A stretch of 64,000 bases of DNA, from positions 558,001-622,000 of the forward strand of contig OZ257257.1 of the NCBI GenBank assembly GCA_965279705.1, read 5' to 3'. The notes under the pieces were generated by a model. The model ran no database searches and was not told where the DNA came from. It saw only the letters and a program-made list of their open reading frames with translations. A program made the translations under genes and the position numbers. Shown piece after piece: positions 25,102 through 34,425 of this stretch; position 1 is the stretch's first letter; every line of letters starts with the position of its first letter. The DNA comes from Stagnimonas sp965279705 (GTDB lineage Bacteria > Pseudomonadota > Gammaproteobacteria > Nevskiales > Nevskiaceae).

Positions 25102-25392
25102 ATGAACCTGCGTCCCCTGCACGATCGCGTGATCGTCAAGCGTCTCGAAGAAGAAAAGAAATCCGCTGGCGGCATCATCATCCCCGACCAGGCCGCTGAA
25201 AAACCCGTGCGTGGCGAGATTCTCGCCGTCGGCACCGGCAAGCGTGGCGATGACGGCAAAGTCCATGCAATGGACGTGAAAGTCGGCGACACCGTGCTGT
25301 TCGGCAAGTATTCCGGCTCTGAAGTGAAGATCGAAGGCAAGGAATACGTCGTGATGCGCGAAGACGACATCATGGCCGTCTTCACCAAGTAA
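25102..25392 (+). CDS. groS: co-chaperonin GroES
   Basis: Protein of 96 residues, the lid of the GroEL cage. MNLRPLHDRVIVKRLEEE, the mobile loop KKSAGGIIIPDQAAEKP and the C-terminal YVVMREDDIMAV are standard for GroES. AGGAG precedes the ATG. First gene of the CIRCE-controlled operon; groEL follows after 28 bases. Confidence 0.98.
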   Translation: MNLRPLHDRVIVKRLEEEKKSAGGIIIPDQAAEKPVRGEILAVGTGKRGDDGKVHAMDVKVGDTVLFGKYSGSEVKIEGKEYVVMREDDIMAVFTK

Positions 25393-25420
25393 ACCACTGA
25401 TCTAATTAGAGGAATCTCAA

Positions 25421-27067
25421 ATGGCAGCTAAAGAAGTCAAATTTGGTGACGACGCCCGCACCCGTATGGTCGCTGGCGTCAACATTCTCGCCAACGCCGT
25501 CCGCGTCACGCTCGGCCCCAAGGGTCGCAACGTCATTCTCGACAAGAGCTACGGCGCTCCCACCGTGACCAAGGACGGCGTCAGCGTCGCCAAGGAAATC
25601 GAGCTGAAGGACAAGTTCGAGAACATGGGCGCCCAGCTCGTGAAAGAAGTCGCGTCGAAGACCAACGACGCCGCCGGCGACGGCACCACCACCGCCACCG
25701 TGCTGGCTCAGGCCATCGTCAACGAAGGCCTGAAGTCGGTCACCGCCGGCGTGGACCCGATGGACATCAAGCGCGGCATCGACAAGGCCGTGGAGGCCGT
25801 CACCGCCGAGATCAAGAAGATCGCGCGCAAGGTGCCGAGCAACGACATCAAGGCGATCGCACAGGTCGGCACCGTTTCGGCCAATGCCGATGCAGCGGTG
25901 GGCGAAATCATTGCCAAGGCGATGAGCAAGGTCGGCACCGAAGGCGTCATCACGGTTGAAGAAGGCAAAGGTCTTGAGAACGAGCTGGATGTCGTCGAAG
26001 GTATGCAGTTCGACCGCGGCTACCTCTCGCCCTACTTCATCAACAATGCTCAGGCGCAGCAGGTGGTTCTGGAGAACCCCGTCATCCTCATCACCGAGAA
26101 GAAGATCAGCAACATCCGCGATCTGCTCCCCGTGCTCGAAGGCGTGGCCAAGTCCGGCCGTCCTTTGCTCATCGTTGCTGAAGATGTGGACGGCGAAGCC
26201 CTCGCCACCCTCGTCGTCAACAACCTGCGCGGCATCCTGAAAGTGGCCGCTGTCAAAGCTCCTGGCTTTGGCGACCGCCGCAAGGAAATGCTGAAGGACA
26301 TTGCCACCCTCACCGGCGGCACCGTCATCAGCGAAGAGCTGGGCATGAGCCTGGACAAGGTCGTGGTCGAAGACCTCGGCAACGCCAAGAAAGTCATCAT
26401 CGACAAAGAGAACACGACCATCATCGACGGCGTGGGCGAGAAGTCGAAGATCGACGCGCGCATTTCCGAGATCAAGGCCCAGGTCGAAACCTCGACCAGC
26501 GACTACGACAAGGAGAAGCTGCAGGAGCGTCTGGCCAAGCTCTCTGGCGGCGTTGCTGTCATCAAGGTCGGTGCAGCCACCGAAGTCGCGATGAAAGAGA
26601 AGAAAGCCCGCGTTGAAGACGCCCTGCACGCTACCCGCGCAGCCGTCGAAGAAGGCATTGTCGCCGGCGGCGGCGTGGCCCTCGTGCGCGCTGGTGTGGT
26701 GCTCGAGAAGCTGAAAGGCGCCAACGACGACCAGACCATCGGCATCAACATCCTGCGTCGCGCGATTCAGGAGCCGCTGCGCCAGATCGTCAAGAACGCT
26801 GGTGCTGAGCCGTCGGTCGTGCTGAACAAGGTGCTGGAAGGCAAGGGCGCATTCGGCTACAACGCCGCTGACGGCACCTACGGCGACATGCTGGAGCTGG
26901 GCATCCTCGACCCGGCCAAGGTCACCCGCCTGGCGCTGCAGAACGCAGCTTCGGTTGCGGGCCTGCTGCTGACCACCGAAGCCATGATCGCGGAACTCCC
27001 AAAAAAGGATGAGCCGATGATGCAGGGCGGTGGTGGTGGCGGCATGGGTGGCATGGGCGATTTCTAA
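25421..27067 (+). CDS. groL: chaperonin GroEL
   Basis: ATP-dependent 60-kDa chaperonin of 548 residues. AAKEVKFGDDARTRMVAGVN at the start, GPKGRNV and DGTTTATVLAQ in the ATP site, GGVAVIKVGAATEVAMKEKK in the intermediate region and the flexible GGMGGMGDF tail are all present. Full length with no anomalies; codon use looks like that of a highly expressed gene. AGAGGAAT precedes the ATG. Confidence 0.99.
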   Translation: MAAKEVKFGDDARTRMVAGVNILANAVRVTLGPKGRNVILDKSYGAPTVTKDGVSVAKEIELKDKFENMGAQLVKEVASKTNDAAGDGTTTATVLAQAIVNEGLKSVTAGVDPMDIKRGIDKAVEAVTAEIKKIARKVPSNDIKAIAQVGTVSANADAAVGEIIAKAMSKVGTEGVITVEEGKGLENELDVVEGMQFDRGYLSPYFINNAQAQQVVLENPVILITEKKISNIRDLLPVLEGVAKSGRPLLIVAEDVDGEALATLVVNNLRGILKVAAVKAPGFGDRRKEMLKDIATLTGGTVISEELGMSLDKVVVEDLGNAKKVIIDKENTTIIDGVGEKSKIDARISEIKAQVETSTSDYDKEKLQERLAKLSGGVAVIKVGAATEVAMKEKKARVEDALHATRAAVEEGIVAGGGVALVRAGVVLEKLKGANDDQTIGINILRRAIQEPLRQIVKNAGAEPSVVLNKVLEGKGAFGYNAADGTYGDMLELGILDPAKVTRLALQNAASVAGLLLTTEAMIAELPKKDEPMMQGGGGGGMGGMGDF

Positions 27068-27140
27068 ATGTCGTCCTGACACGAACGACGCCGTCTAGGC
27101 GTCGACTGTCAAAACAAGCCGCTTGCTTTACAAGCAGTTC

Positions 27141-27175
27141 AAAAAGCCCCGCAACGAAAGTTGCGGGGCTTTTTG
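27141..27175 (+). terminator. intrinsic terminator of groES-groEL
   Basis: AAAAAGCCCCGCAAC, GAAA loop, GTTGCGGGGCTTTTT: a 15-base self-complementary arm with A and T tails. Confidence 0.93.
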
Positions 27176-27218
27176 TTTGGGGCGTTCAGCTCTATCGAAC
27201 GGCCGGGCATACTGCGTC

Positions 27219-30032
27219 ATGGCTGACGATTTCAAACCCCAGTGGCTTGCCGCCTGCGGCCCCTTTCTGCAGGGCTTTGCGCAGCGTGAAGGGCTCGCCC
27301 TGGAAACGCTGGTTGATCTGCCGCCCACTGCCATCAAATCGGGCGGCGACGTGGCGCGCGAGCTGCGTGTCGCGCGCCTGTTCGAGTGGGCGCGCATCGC
27401 GGTGCGCGACATGGCGGAGGCCGCGAGCGTCGAAGAGACGCTGGCCGACCTCAGCCGCTTCGCCGATGCCGCCTGCGATATCGCACTGAAGGCCGCCGCC
27501 GCGCAGTTGCAACCCCGTTTCGGCACGCCGCGCGGGCCGCATGGCCTGCCGTCGAAACCCATCGTGCTGGGCATGGGCAAGCTGGGTGGGCGCGAGCTGA
27601 ACTTCTCGTCCGACATCGATCTCATCATTGCCTATTCGCATGCGGGCGAAACCGATGGCCTGACACGGCTGAGCAACGCCGAGTACTTCATCAAGCTGGT
27701 GCAGGCCTTCGTCAAGCTGCTGGCGGACCGCACCGAGCATGGTTTTGTGTTCCGCGTCGACTTGATGCTGCGACCGTTTGGCAGCGCGGGTCCGGTGGCG
27801 ATCAGTGCGGAAGCGATGGTCGAGTACTACCAGAACCACGGCCGTGACTGGGAGCGTTATGCACTCGTCAAAGCGCGCCCCGTGGCCGGTGATCTGGTCG
27901 CGGGCGAAGCCCTGCTCGCGCAGCTCACACCCTTCGTTTATCGGCGCTACCTCGACTTCAACGCCATCGCCGAGTTGCGCGAGCTCAAGCGCAAGATCGC
28001 AGAAGACGCGGTGGTGCGTCGGGTGATGGCGGATGATCTCAAGGTGGGCGATGGCGGCATTCGCGAGTGCGAGTTCATCGTGCAGAGTTTTCAGCTGGTA
28101 CGCGGTGGGCAGGAGCCCAAGTTACGCAACAACAGCTGGCGCGAGACGCTCGAACGGCTGGTGCAATACGGCCATCTGCCGCCGGAATCCGCCGCCTCGC
28201 TCGCCACTGCCTATCGCCTGTTGCGCCGCACCGAAAACGCGGTGCAGATGTGGGCCGACGAGCAGACCCATGCTCTGCCCAGCACGCCCGAGCGGCGCGA
28301 GGCGCTGGCCCTGGGGCTGGGCTTTGCCAGCTACGCGGTGTTCTCGGCCGTGCTCACCATCAATCGCGCTCTGGTCGCCGGACTTTTCCAGGAAGTCTTT
28401 TCGGAGCCCGAGCCTGTCGCTACGTCGTCGGCCGCTGCCGCCGTTGCCGCCCTGTGGCGCAGCGAGAGTGAAACACTCGCACCCGAATCCGTCGTCGCGC
28501 TCTGCGAAGCGGGCTTTGGCGATGCCGCCAGCGGTGTCGGCGAGGCCGTCCTCGCACTTAGGCGCGGCAGCCGCTGTCGCAATGCCTCGCCCACCGCGCT
28601 GTCGCGGCTCACCACGCTCATCCCGGCGCTGGGCGATGCGGTGCTGCGCATCAACGAGGACTCAACCGACGCACCTCGTGTGATGTTGCAGAGCCATCGG
28701 CAGGCCGTTGACCGCGAGTCAGCCAGTGCGGGCAGCGGCTTTGATGCCGGCGTTGCGCTGTCGCGCGCGCTCGCGGTGGTGGAATCGGTGATCGGCCGCT
28801 CCACCTATCTGACGCTGCTGCGCGAGTCCGCCACCGCGCGCATGCAGTTGCTGCGGCTGTGCGCGGCGAGCCCCTGGCTGGCCGAGGAGCTCGCGCGTCA
28901 CCCGGTGCTGCTCGACCAACTGCTGGACTCGCGCACGCTCTATCACCCGCCCGACCGCGCCGCCCTGCGCGACGGCTTGCTGCCGCGCATGGCCGCGGTA
29001 CCGGTGGGCGACACCGAAGCGGCGATGGATTTGCTGCGCCGTTACGTGCGCGAGACGACGCTGCGCATCGCCGCCGCCGATATCGTCCACGCCCTACCGC
29101 TGCCGCGCGTCAGCGATCGCCTCACCTGGCTCGCCGAGGCGGCAGTGGAGGCGGCGGTGCAGTTTGCCGAGCGCGATCTCAAGGCGCGCTATGGCGCCTG
29201 CCATCGCGCCGACGGCTCGGCGGCCGAGTTCGCGGTGCTGGGCTACGGCAAGCTCGGCGCGCTGGAGATGGGCTATGGCTCCGATCTCGACGTGGTGTTT
29301 TTGCACGATGCCGATCCGCCGGATGTCGAGAGCATCGGCGGTGAAAAAAGCCTGTCGCAATCGGCCTGGATGGCGCGCCTGGCGCAGCGGGTGATGCACC
29401 TCTTGACCACGCTGACGCATCTGGGTCGCGTCTACGAGGTGGACTTAGCGCTCCGGCCCAACGGCAATTCCGGCCTGCCGGTGGTGTCGACCGGTGCTTT
29501 CATCGACTACCAGCACCGCAGCGCCTGGACTTGGGAGCATCAGGCCCTGAGCCGCGCGCGCGTGGTGGTGGGTTCGTCGCGCATGGTGAAACTGTTCGAG
29601 TCGCTGCGGCGCGAAGTGCTCACCACCGAACGAGACCCCGAGAAGCTGCGCCACGAGATCGTTCAGATGCGCGAGAAGATGCGCGCGCATCTCAACAAGC
29701 CCGCTGCCGGTCGCTGGGACATCAAGCAGGGCGCCGGCGGCTTGATCGACGTCGAGTTTCTGGTGCAGCACGCGGTGCTCGCACATGCTGCCGAGCATCC
29801 CACCGTGATCGCTCACACCGATGTCTGGCGACAGCTCGAAGCACTGGAAAAAGCCGGCTGCTGGCCTGCGACCAGCGCCTATTCCTTGCTGGAAGTGCAG
29901 CGCGAATATCGTGCATGGCGACATCGCACGATGCTGCGCGGCGAGGCGATGGATGCGCCGCTGGACATGTTCACGGCCCAGCGCGCACTCGTCACCGCGC
30001 TGTGGCAGCAGCATCTCGGTGCGGTGGCATGA
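27219..30032 (+). CDS. glnE: bifunctional glutamine synthetase adenylyltransferase / adenylyl-removing enzyme
   Basis: Enzyme of 937 residues that adenylylates and deadenylylates glutamine synthetase in response to PII and glutamine. Two nucleotidyltransferase domains are visible: GMGKLGGRELNFSSDIDLI near residue 115-135 (removing domain) and GYGKLGALEMGYGSDLDVVF near 675-695 (adenylylating domain), each with the paired acidic residues of the G-S-x-x-D motif. The ATG at 27219 is chosen because the longer frame would begin inside the groEL terminator. Stop overlaps the next gene start (ATGA). Confidence 0.95.
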   Translation: MADDFKPQWLAACGPFLQGFAQREGLALETLVDLPPTAIKSGGDVARELRVARLFEWARIAVRDMAEAASVEETLADLSRFADAACDIALKAAAAQLQPRFGTPRGPHGLPSKPIVLGMGKLGGRELNFSSDIDLIIAYSHAGETDGLTRLSNAEYFIKLVQAFVKLLADRTEHGFVFRVDLMLRPFGSAGPVAISAEAMVEYYQNHGRDWERYALVKARPVAGDLVAGEALLAQLTPFVYRRYLDFNAIAELRELKRKIAEDAVVRRVMADDLKVGDGGIRECEFIVQSFQLVRGGQEPKLRNNSWRETLERLVQYGHLPPESAASLATAYRLLRRTENAVQMWADEQTHALPSTPERREALALGLGFASYAVFSAVLTINRALVAGLFQEVFSEPEPVATSSAAAAVAALWRSESETLAPESVVALCEAGFGDAASGVGEAVLALRRGSRCRNASPTALSRLTTLIPALGDAVLRINEDSTDAPRVMLQSHRQAVDRESASAGSGFDAGVALSRALAVVESVIGRSTYLTLLRESATARMQLLRLCAASPWLAEELARHPVLLDQLLDSRTLYHPPDRAALRDGLLPRMAAVPVGDTEAAMDLLRRYVRETTLRIAAADIVHALPLPRVSDRLTWLAEAAVEAAVQFAERDLKARYGACHRADGSAAEFAVLGYGKLGALEMGYGSDLDVVFLHDADPPDVESIGGEKSLSQSAWMARLAQRVMHLLTTLTHLGRVYEVDLALRPNGNSGLPVVSTGAFIDYQHRSAWTWEHQALSRARVVVGSSRMVKLFESLRREVLTTERDPEKLRHEIVQMREKMRAHLNKPAAGRWDIKQGAGGLIDVEFLVQHAVLAHAAEHPTVIAHTDVWRQLEALEKAGCWPATSAYSLLEVQREYRAWRHRTMLRGEAMDAPLDMFTAQRALVTALWQQHLGAVA

Positions 30033-30844
30033 CGCTGTTGCAGGGCCGTAGCCCGCGTCGCCACAGCCTGAGCGTGTGCATGATCTGCAAGGATGAAGCC
30101 GATCGCATCGAGCCGGCGCTGCAATCGGTGACGGGCTGGGCGGACGAACTGGTGGTGTTCGATTCCGGCTCGACCGACGGCACCTGCGACATCGTGCGCC
30201 GCTACACCAGCCAGCTGCATCAAACCGACTGGCCGGGCTTCGGCATGCAGCGGCAACGCTGCCTCGATGCGGCTCTCGGCGATTGGGTGCTGGTGCTGGA
30301 CGCCGACGAGCGCATCACGCCGGAACTGCGGCTGGAGATCGATACCCTATTGGCTGGTGAGCCCGGCAACATCGCGTATCAAGCCCGCTGGCAGCTCTGG
30401 CTGTTCGGCAAGCCGCTGCGCTTTGCCGGGCGCTTTGGCGCGCCGCAGACGCGGCTGTATCCGCGCGCCAGCGTGCGGTTTCCGTCATTGGCGGTGCACG
30501 AGACGCCGGTGCTGACGACGACGAGCGTGAAACAGCTGCGCGGGCGCGTCGAGCACCTGAGTTTTCGTGATTACCACCAGCTTGCGGCCAAGCATCTCGA
30601 GTACGGCTGTCTCCTGGCCGAAGCCAAGCACCGTGCGGGCAAGCGCGGCAACATCCCGGTGGCGGTGTTGCGGGCGGGCTGGGAGTTCTTCAGCCAGTAC
30701 TTCCTGCGCGGACTGGTACTTGAGGGCAGCCGTGGCCTGTTGCTGGCCAACGTGCTCGCCCAATACGCCTTCCACAAATATGCCGCGCTGTGGGCCTTGT
30801 CCGCCGTGGATGTTGCTGCGCGTACCGAGCGCCCGCGCGACTAG
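30029..30844 (+). CDS. GT2 glycosyltransferase, WaaE/KdtX-like (LPS core)
   Basis: Protein of 271 residues. GT2 features: LSVCMICKDEADRIEPALQSV, VVFDSGSTDGTCDIV and the metal-binding LVLDADERITP; the later FGAPQTRLYPRASVRF and VHETPV segments match the LPS-core beta-glucosyltransferase (WaaE) branch. Cytoplasmic face of the inner membrane. Translationally coupled to glnE by ATGA, an odd partner. Its TAG stop is the complement of the rmlD stop: the two genes meet tail to tail over CTAG. Confidence 0.85.
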   Translation: MTLLQGRSPRRHSLSVCMICKDEADRIEPALQSVTGWADELVVFDSGSTDGTCDIVRRYTSQLHQTDWPGFGMQRQRCLDAALGDWVLVLDADERITPELRLEIDTLLAGEPGNIAYQARWQLWLFGKPLRFAGRFGAPQTRLYPRASVRFPSLAVHETPVLTTTSVKQLRGRVEHLSFRDYHQLAAKHLEYGCLLAEAKHRAGKRGNIPVAVLRAGWEFFSQYFLRGLVLEGSRGLLLANVLAQYAFHKYAALWALSAVDVAARTERPRD

Positions 30845-31734
30845 CGCCCGCCGCGTGCGGCTGCGAGATCCTGCAGGCACTGTTTGAGGCTGGTTTCCCA
30901 ATGCGGCAGTTGCAGGCCATAGGTCTGTTCGATGGCTTGCAGGCTCAGCGAGGAATTGGCGGGTCTTGCAGCAGGCGTCGGGTATTCGGCCGTGGTGATC
31001 GCCTGCACGGGAATCGCCTTGCACAAGCCGAGCTCGGCGCCTGTTTCAACGATGCGGCTGGCAAAGCCATGCCAGCTGGTGCGTCCCGCACCGGTGAGAT
31101 GCAGCAGCGACACCGGCGGTACCGTGCCCTCGGGAATGCGTGCGATCAGCTGAGCGGTGACGTCGGCAATCAGGCGGCTCCAGGTCGGCGCACCGAATTG
31201 ATCGCCCACCACTTTCAGCCCCTCCCGCTCGTTGGCGAGCTTGAGCATGGTGAGCATGAAGTTCTTGCCCCTTCCGCCATAGACCCAGCTGGTGCGCAGG
31301 ACCAGATGGCGGCAGCCGGATGCCGCGATGGCCGCTTCGCCCGCGAGCTTGCTTCGCCCGTAGGCCGAAACCGGCTTGGGGGCATCAGCGACTTCGTAAG
31401 CGGCTGCCTTGCTGCCATCAAACACATAGTCGGTCGAGTAATGCACCAGCAAGGCGTCGAGGTCGGCACAGACCCGCGCCAGCTCCCCGACACTTTCCGC
31501 ATTGACGGTATGTGCCAGCGCCGGTTCTCTCTCTGCCTTGTCGACGGCGGTGTAGGCCGCCGGATTGACGACGACACTCGGGCGATGCTGCTGAAGGTAA
31601 GGCGCAATGGTTTCCGGTCTGGCGAGATCAAGCGCGTGGCGGTCGGGCGTGAGCACGTGGCCCAGCGACGCGAGGCTGCGCGCCAGTTCCCAGCCAACCT
31701 GCCCGGTGGCCCCAGTGACGACCAACGGCTTCAT
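30841..31734 (-). CDS. rmlD: dTDP-4-dehydrorhamnose reductase
   Basis: Enzyme of 297 residues, last step of dTDP-L-rhamnose synthesis. Rossmann start VVTGATGQVGWELARSL, VNPAAYTAVDKAE, VHYSTDYVFDG and the SDR catalytic SAYGRSKLAGE (Tyr-xxx-Lys) are present, with LRTSWVYG. The ATG at 31734 overlaps the rmlC stop (ATGA). Last gene of rmlB-rmlA-rmlC-rmlD. Confidence 0.95.
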   Translation of the reverse strand: MKPLVVTGATGQVGWELARSLASLGHVLTPDRHALDLARPETIAPYLQQHRPSVVVNPAAYTAVDKAEREPALAHTVNAESVGELARVCADLDALLVHYSTDYVFDGSKAAAYEVADAPKPVSAYGRSKLAGEAAIAASGCRHLVLRTSWVYGGRGKNFMLTMLKLANEREGLKVVGDQFGAPTWSRLIADVTAQLIARIPEGTVPPVSLLHLTGAGRTSWHGFASRIVETGAELGLCKAIPVQAITTAEYPTPAARPANSSLSLQAIEQTYGLQLPHWETSLKQCLQDLAAARGGR

Positions 31735-32285
31735 GCGAAGACTTCGGCTTCGGTGAAGCGCTTCGCCGCTTGGTCCTTGCCGGACAGCGAAGGTGCCGCC
31801 ATGCCGGGGATGCTCGGCCAGTCGATGGCCAGCGTCGGGTCGTTCCACAGGATGGCGCGCTCGCTGGCCGGGCTGTAGTAGTCGGTGGTCTTGTAGACAA
31901 ACTCGGCGGTTTCGCTGAGCACCAGAAAGCCATGTGCGAAGCCCTGCGGCACCCACAGCTGACGGAAGTTTTCGGCGCTCAGATGCACGCCCACCCATTT
32001 GCCGAAGGTAGGGCTACCACGACGCACATCGACGGCGACGTCGAAGACCTCGCCCTGCACCACGCGCACCAGTTTGTCCTGCGGTTGCTGTAGCTGGTAA
32101 TGCAGGCCACGCAATACTCCCCTGGCGGATTTGCTGTGGTTGTCCTGCACGAAGTTGGGCCTGAGGCCCGTCGCTAGAGCAAAGGTCTCGGCGTTGAAGC
32201 TCTCCAGAAAAAAGCCCCGCGCATCGCCGAAGACTTTCGGTTCGAGGATGAAGACGTCGGGGATATCTGTACTGATGCAGTTCAT
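31731..32285 (-). CDS. rmlC: dTDP-4-dehydrorhamnose 3,5-epimerase
   Basis: Cupin epimerase of 184 residues. DARGFFLESFN, FVQDNHSKSARGVLRGLHYQ (with the catalytic His in GLHYQ), GEVFDVAVDVR and PQGFAHGFLVLSE are diagnostic. Full length. Third gene of the rml operon, 12 bases after rmlA. Confidence 0.96.
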   Translation of the reverse strand: MNCISTDIPDVFILEPKVFGDARGFFLESFNAETFALATGLRPNFVQDNHSKSARGVLRGLHYQLQQPQDKLVRVVQGEVFDVAVDVRRGSPTFGKWVGVHLSAENFRQLWVPQGFAHGFLVLSETAEFVYKTTDYYSPASERAILWNDPTLAIDWPSIPGMAAPSLSGKDQAAKRFTEAEVFA

Positions 32286-32297
32286 GGCGACGTGTTT

Positions 32298-33173
32298 TCA
32301 GAAGAGAGGCTGTTCGAGCAGACCGAGCAGGTATTTGCCGTAGCCGCTCTTCGCCAGCGGTTTGGCCAAGGCTTCGAGCTGCGCATCGCTGATCCAGCCC
32401 TGCCGCCAGCAGAGTTCTTCCGGGCAGCAGAGCTTCAGGCCCTGGCGCTTTTCGAGCGTCTGCACGAATTGCCCGGCTTCGATCAATGAGTCGTGCGTGC
32501 CGGTATCGAGCCAGGCATCGCCACGGCCAAAGCGTTCGACGTTGAGCTGGCCCTTTTGCAGATAGGCCAGATTGACGTCGGTGATTTCCAGTTCGCCACG
32601 CGGGCTGGGCTTTACGCTCTTCGCGATTTCAACTACCTGCGCGTCGTAGAAATACAGGCCGGTGACGGCGTAGCGACTCTTGGGCTTTGCGGGCTTTTCC
32701 TCGATGCTGATGGCCTTGCCTTCGGCATCAAAAGCCACCACGCCGTAGCGCTCCGGGTCTTGCACGGGATAGGCGAACACGGTGGCGCCACTAGTGAGCG
32801 CGGCGGCGGCAGTGAGGCGCGGCATCAGGTCGTGGCCGAAGAACAGGTTGTCGCCCAGCACCAGCGCGCAGGCGCCGCCGTCGATGAACTGTTCGCCAAT
32901 GATGAAAGCCTGCGCAAGGCCATCCGGTGAGGGCTGCACGGCGTACTCGAAGCGGCAGCCCCACTGCGAGCCATCACCCAGCAGATTTTGGAAGCGCGGC
33001 GTTTCTTCCGGCGTCGAGATGATCAGAATCTCGTTGATGCCCGCCATCAACAGCGCCGACAGCGGATAAAAAATCATCGGCTTATCGTAGACCGGCAGCA
33101 ACTGCTTGCTGACCACGTGGGTTAGTGGATACAGCCGGGTGCCGGAACCGCCGGCGAGGATGATGCCTTTCAT
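32298..33173 (-). CDS. rmlA: glucose-1-phosphate thymidylyltransferase
   Basis: Enzyme of 291 residues forming dTDP-glucose from dTTP and glucose-1-phosphate. Nucleotide-binding start KGIILAGGSGTRLYPLT, SKQLLPVYDKPMIFYPLS, LVLGDNLFFGHD, and the C-terminal GDAWLDTGTHDSL are hallmarks. The frame continues upstream into rmlB, but the family start and the ATGA overlap with the rmlB stop fix the ATG at 33173. Usually feedback-regulated by dTDP-rhamnose. Confidence 0.96.
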   Translation of the reverse strand: MKGIILAGGSGTRLYPLTHVVSKQLLPVYDKPMIFYPLSALLMAGINEILIISTPEETPRFQNLLGDGSQWGCRFEYAVQPSPDGLAQAFIIGEQFIDGGACALVLGDNLFFGHDLMPRLTAAAALTSGATVFAYPVQDPERYGVVAFDAEGKAISIEEKPAKPKSRYAVTGLYFYDAQVVEIAKSVKPSPRGELEITDVNLAYLQKGQLNVERFGRGDAWLDTGTHDSLIEAGQFVQTLEKRQGLKLCCPEELCWRQGWISDAQLEALAKPLAKSGYGKYLLGLLEQPLF

Positions 33174-34240
33174 GCTTGGCCTCGCGCGCTGTAATTGCTG
33201 TCGATCCACTGGCGATAGCTGCCACTGGTGACGCCCTCGACCCAGGTGGGGTTGTCGAGATACCACTGCACCGTTTTGCGCAGGCCGGTCTCGAAGGTTT
33301 CCTCTTGCCGCCAGCCCAGTTCGGTTTCGAGCTTGGTGCAGTCGATGGCATAGCGGCGGTCGTGGCCGGGGCGGTCTTTGACGTAGGTGATGAGTTTCGC
33401 GTGCGGCGCGCCTGCGGGATGCAGCTCGTCGAGCAGCGTGCAGAGGGTGGTGACCACATCCAGATTGGTGCGCTCGGCACGGCCGCCGACGCAATAGGTT
33501 TCGCCGACCTGGCCGCGTTCGAGCACAGCGCGGATGGCGCGGGCGTGGTCTTCGACGAACAGCCAGTCGCGCACGTTGAGACCATCGCCATAGACCGGCA
33601 GCGGCTTGCCAGCGAGGCCATTCAGGATCATCAGCGGGATGAGCTTTTCGGGAAAGTGATACGGCCCGTAGTTGTTGGAGCAGTTGGTGGTGACCACCGG
33701 CAGGCCGTAGGTGTGATGCCAGGCGCGCACCAGGTGATCGCTGCCGGCCTTGCTGGCGCTGTAGGGCGAGTTGGGGGCGTAGGCGGTGTTCTCGTCGAAG
33801 GCGCCATCGTCGCCGAGTGTTCCGTAAACCTCGTCGGTGGAGACGTGGTGAAAACGAAAGTTGGCTTTGGCCGCATCGCCTAACGTCATCCAGTAAGCGC
33901 GCACGGCTTCGAGCAGCACATAGGTGCCAACGACATTGGTCTGGATGAATTCGCCGGGGCCGGTGATCGAGCGATCAACATGACTCTCGGCCGCCAGATG
34001 CACGACGGCAGCAGGTTGCGTCTCAGTCATCAGGGTCTGCATGGCAGCAGCATCGGCAATGTCGGCGCGAACGAAGCGGAAACGCGCGTGCGACTGCACC
34101 GGTGCCAACGACGCGAGATTGCCGGCGTAGGTGAGCTTGTCGACGCAGACAATCCGCCAGTCCGTCTCGGCGATCCACTGACGAACCACCGCAGAGCCGA
34201 TAAAACCGGCACCGCCGGTCACAAGAATAGTTTTAGACAT
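33170..34240 (-). CDS. rmlB: dTDP-glucose 4,6-dehydratase
   Basis: Enzyme of 356 residues. Rossmann motif ILVTGGAGFIGSAVVRQW, HLAAESHVDRSI, HVSTDEVYGTLGDDG (with the catalytic Asp-Glu pair), and the SDR YSASKAGSDHLVRAW. First gene of the rml operon, transcribed away from the GT9 gene at 34426. Second step of dTDP-rhamnose synthesis. Confidence 0.96.
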   Translation of the reverse strand: MSKTILVTGGAGFIGSAVVRQWIAETDWRIVCVDKLTYAGNLASLAPVQSHARFRFVRADIADAAAMQTLMTETQPAAVVHLAAESHVDRSITGPGEFIQTNVVGTYVLLEAVRAYWMTLGDAAKANFRFHHVSTDEVYGTLGDDGAFDENTAYAPNSPYSASKAGSDHLVRAWHHTYGLPVVTTNCSNNYGPYHFPEKLIPLMILNGLAGKPLPVYGDGLNVRDWLFVEDHARAIRAVLERGQVGETYCVGGRAERTNLDVVTTLCTLLDELHPAGAPHAKLITYVKDRPGHDRRYAIDCTKLETELGWRQEETFETGLRKTVQWYLDNPTWVEGVTSGSYRQWIDSNYSARGQA

Positions 34241-34425
34241 TGCCGCCGAAAGGGTTCTGGTGATGTGTCGCAGAGAGAAATCTGCTGAGACGATTCAGAT
34301 CAGCAGTGGCCCGACGCGTTTCGATAGGGACGCGCTTGAGCCCTGCAAGTTGCCAGATAGACTACTGGTATAGCCGCAAACTCAAAAGAGCTACCTGAAA
34401 GGGTGGCCAAGGCAATGGGCGCGAA

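Noticed and set aside
25406..27082. 558-residue minus-strand open frame opposite groEL
   Set aside because: Known kind of antisense shadow of groEL; no ribosome site or family resemblance.
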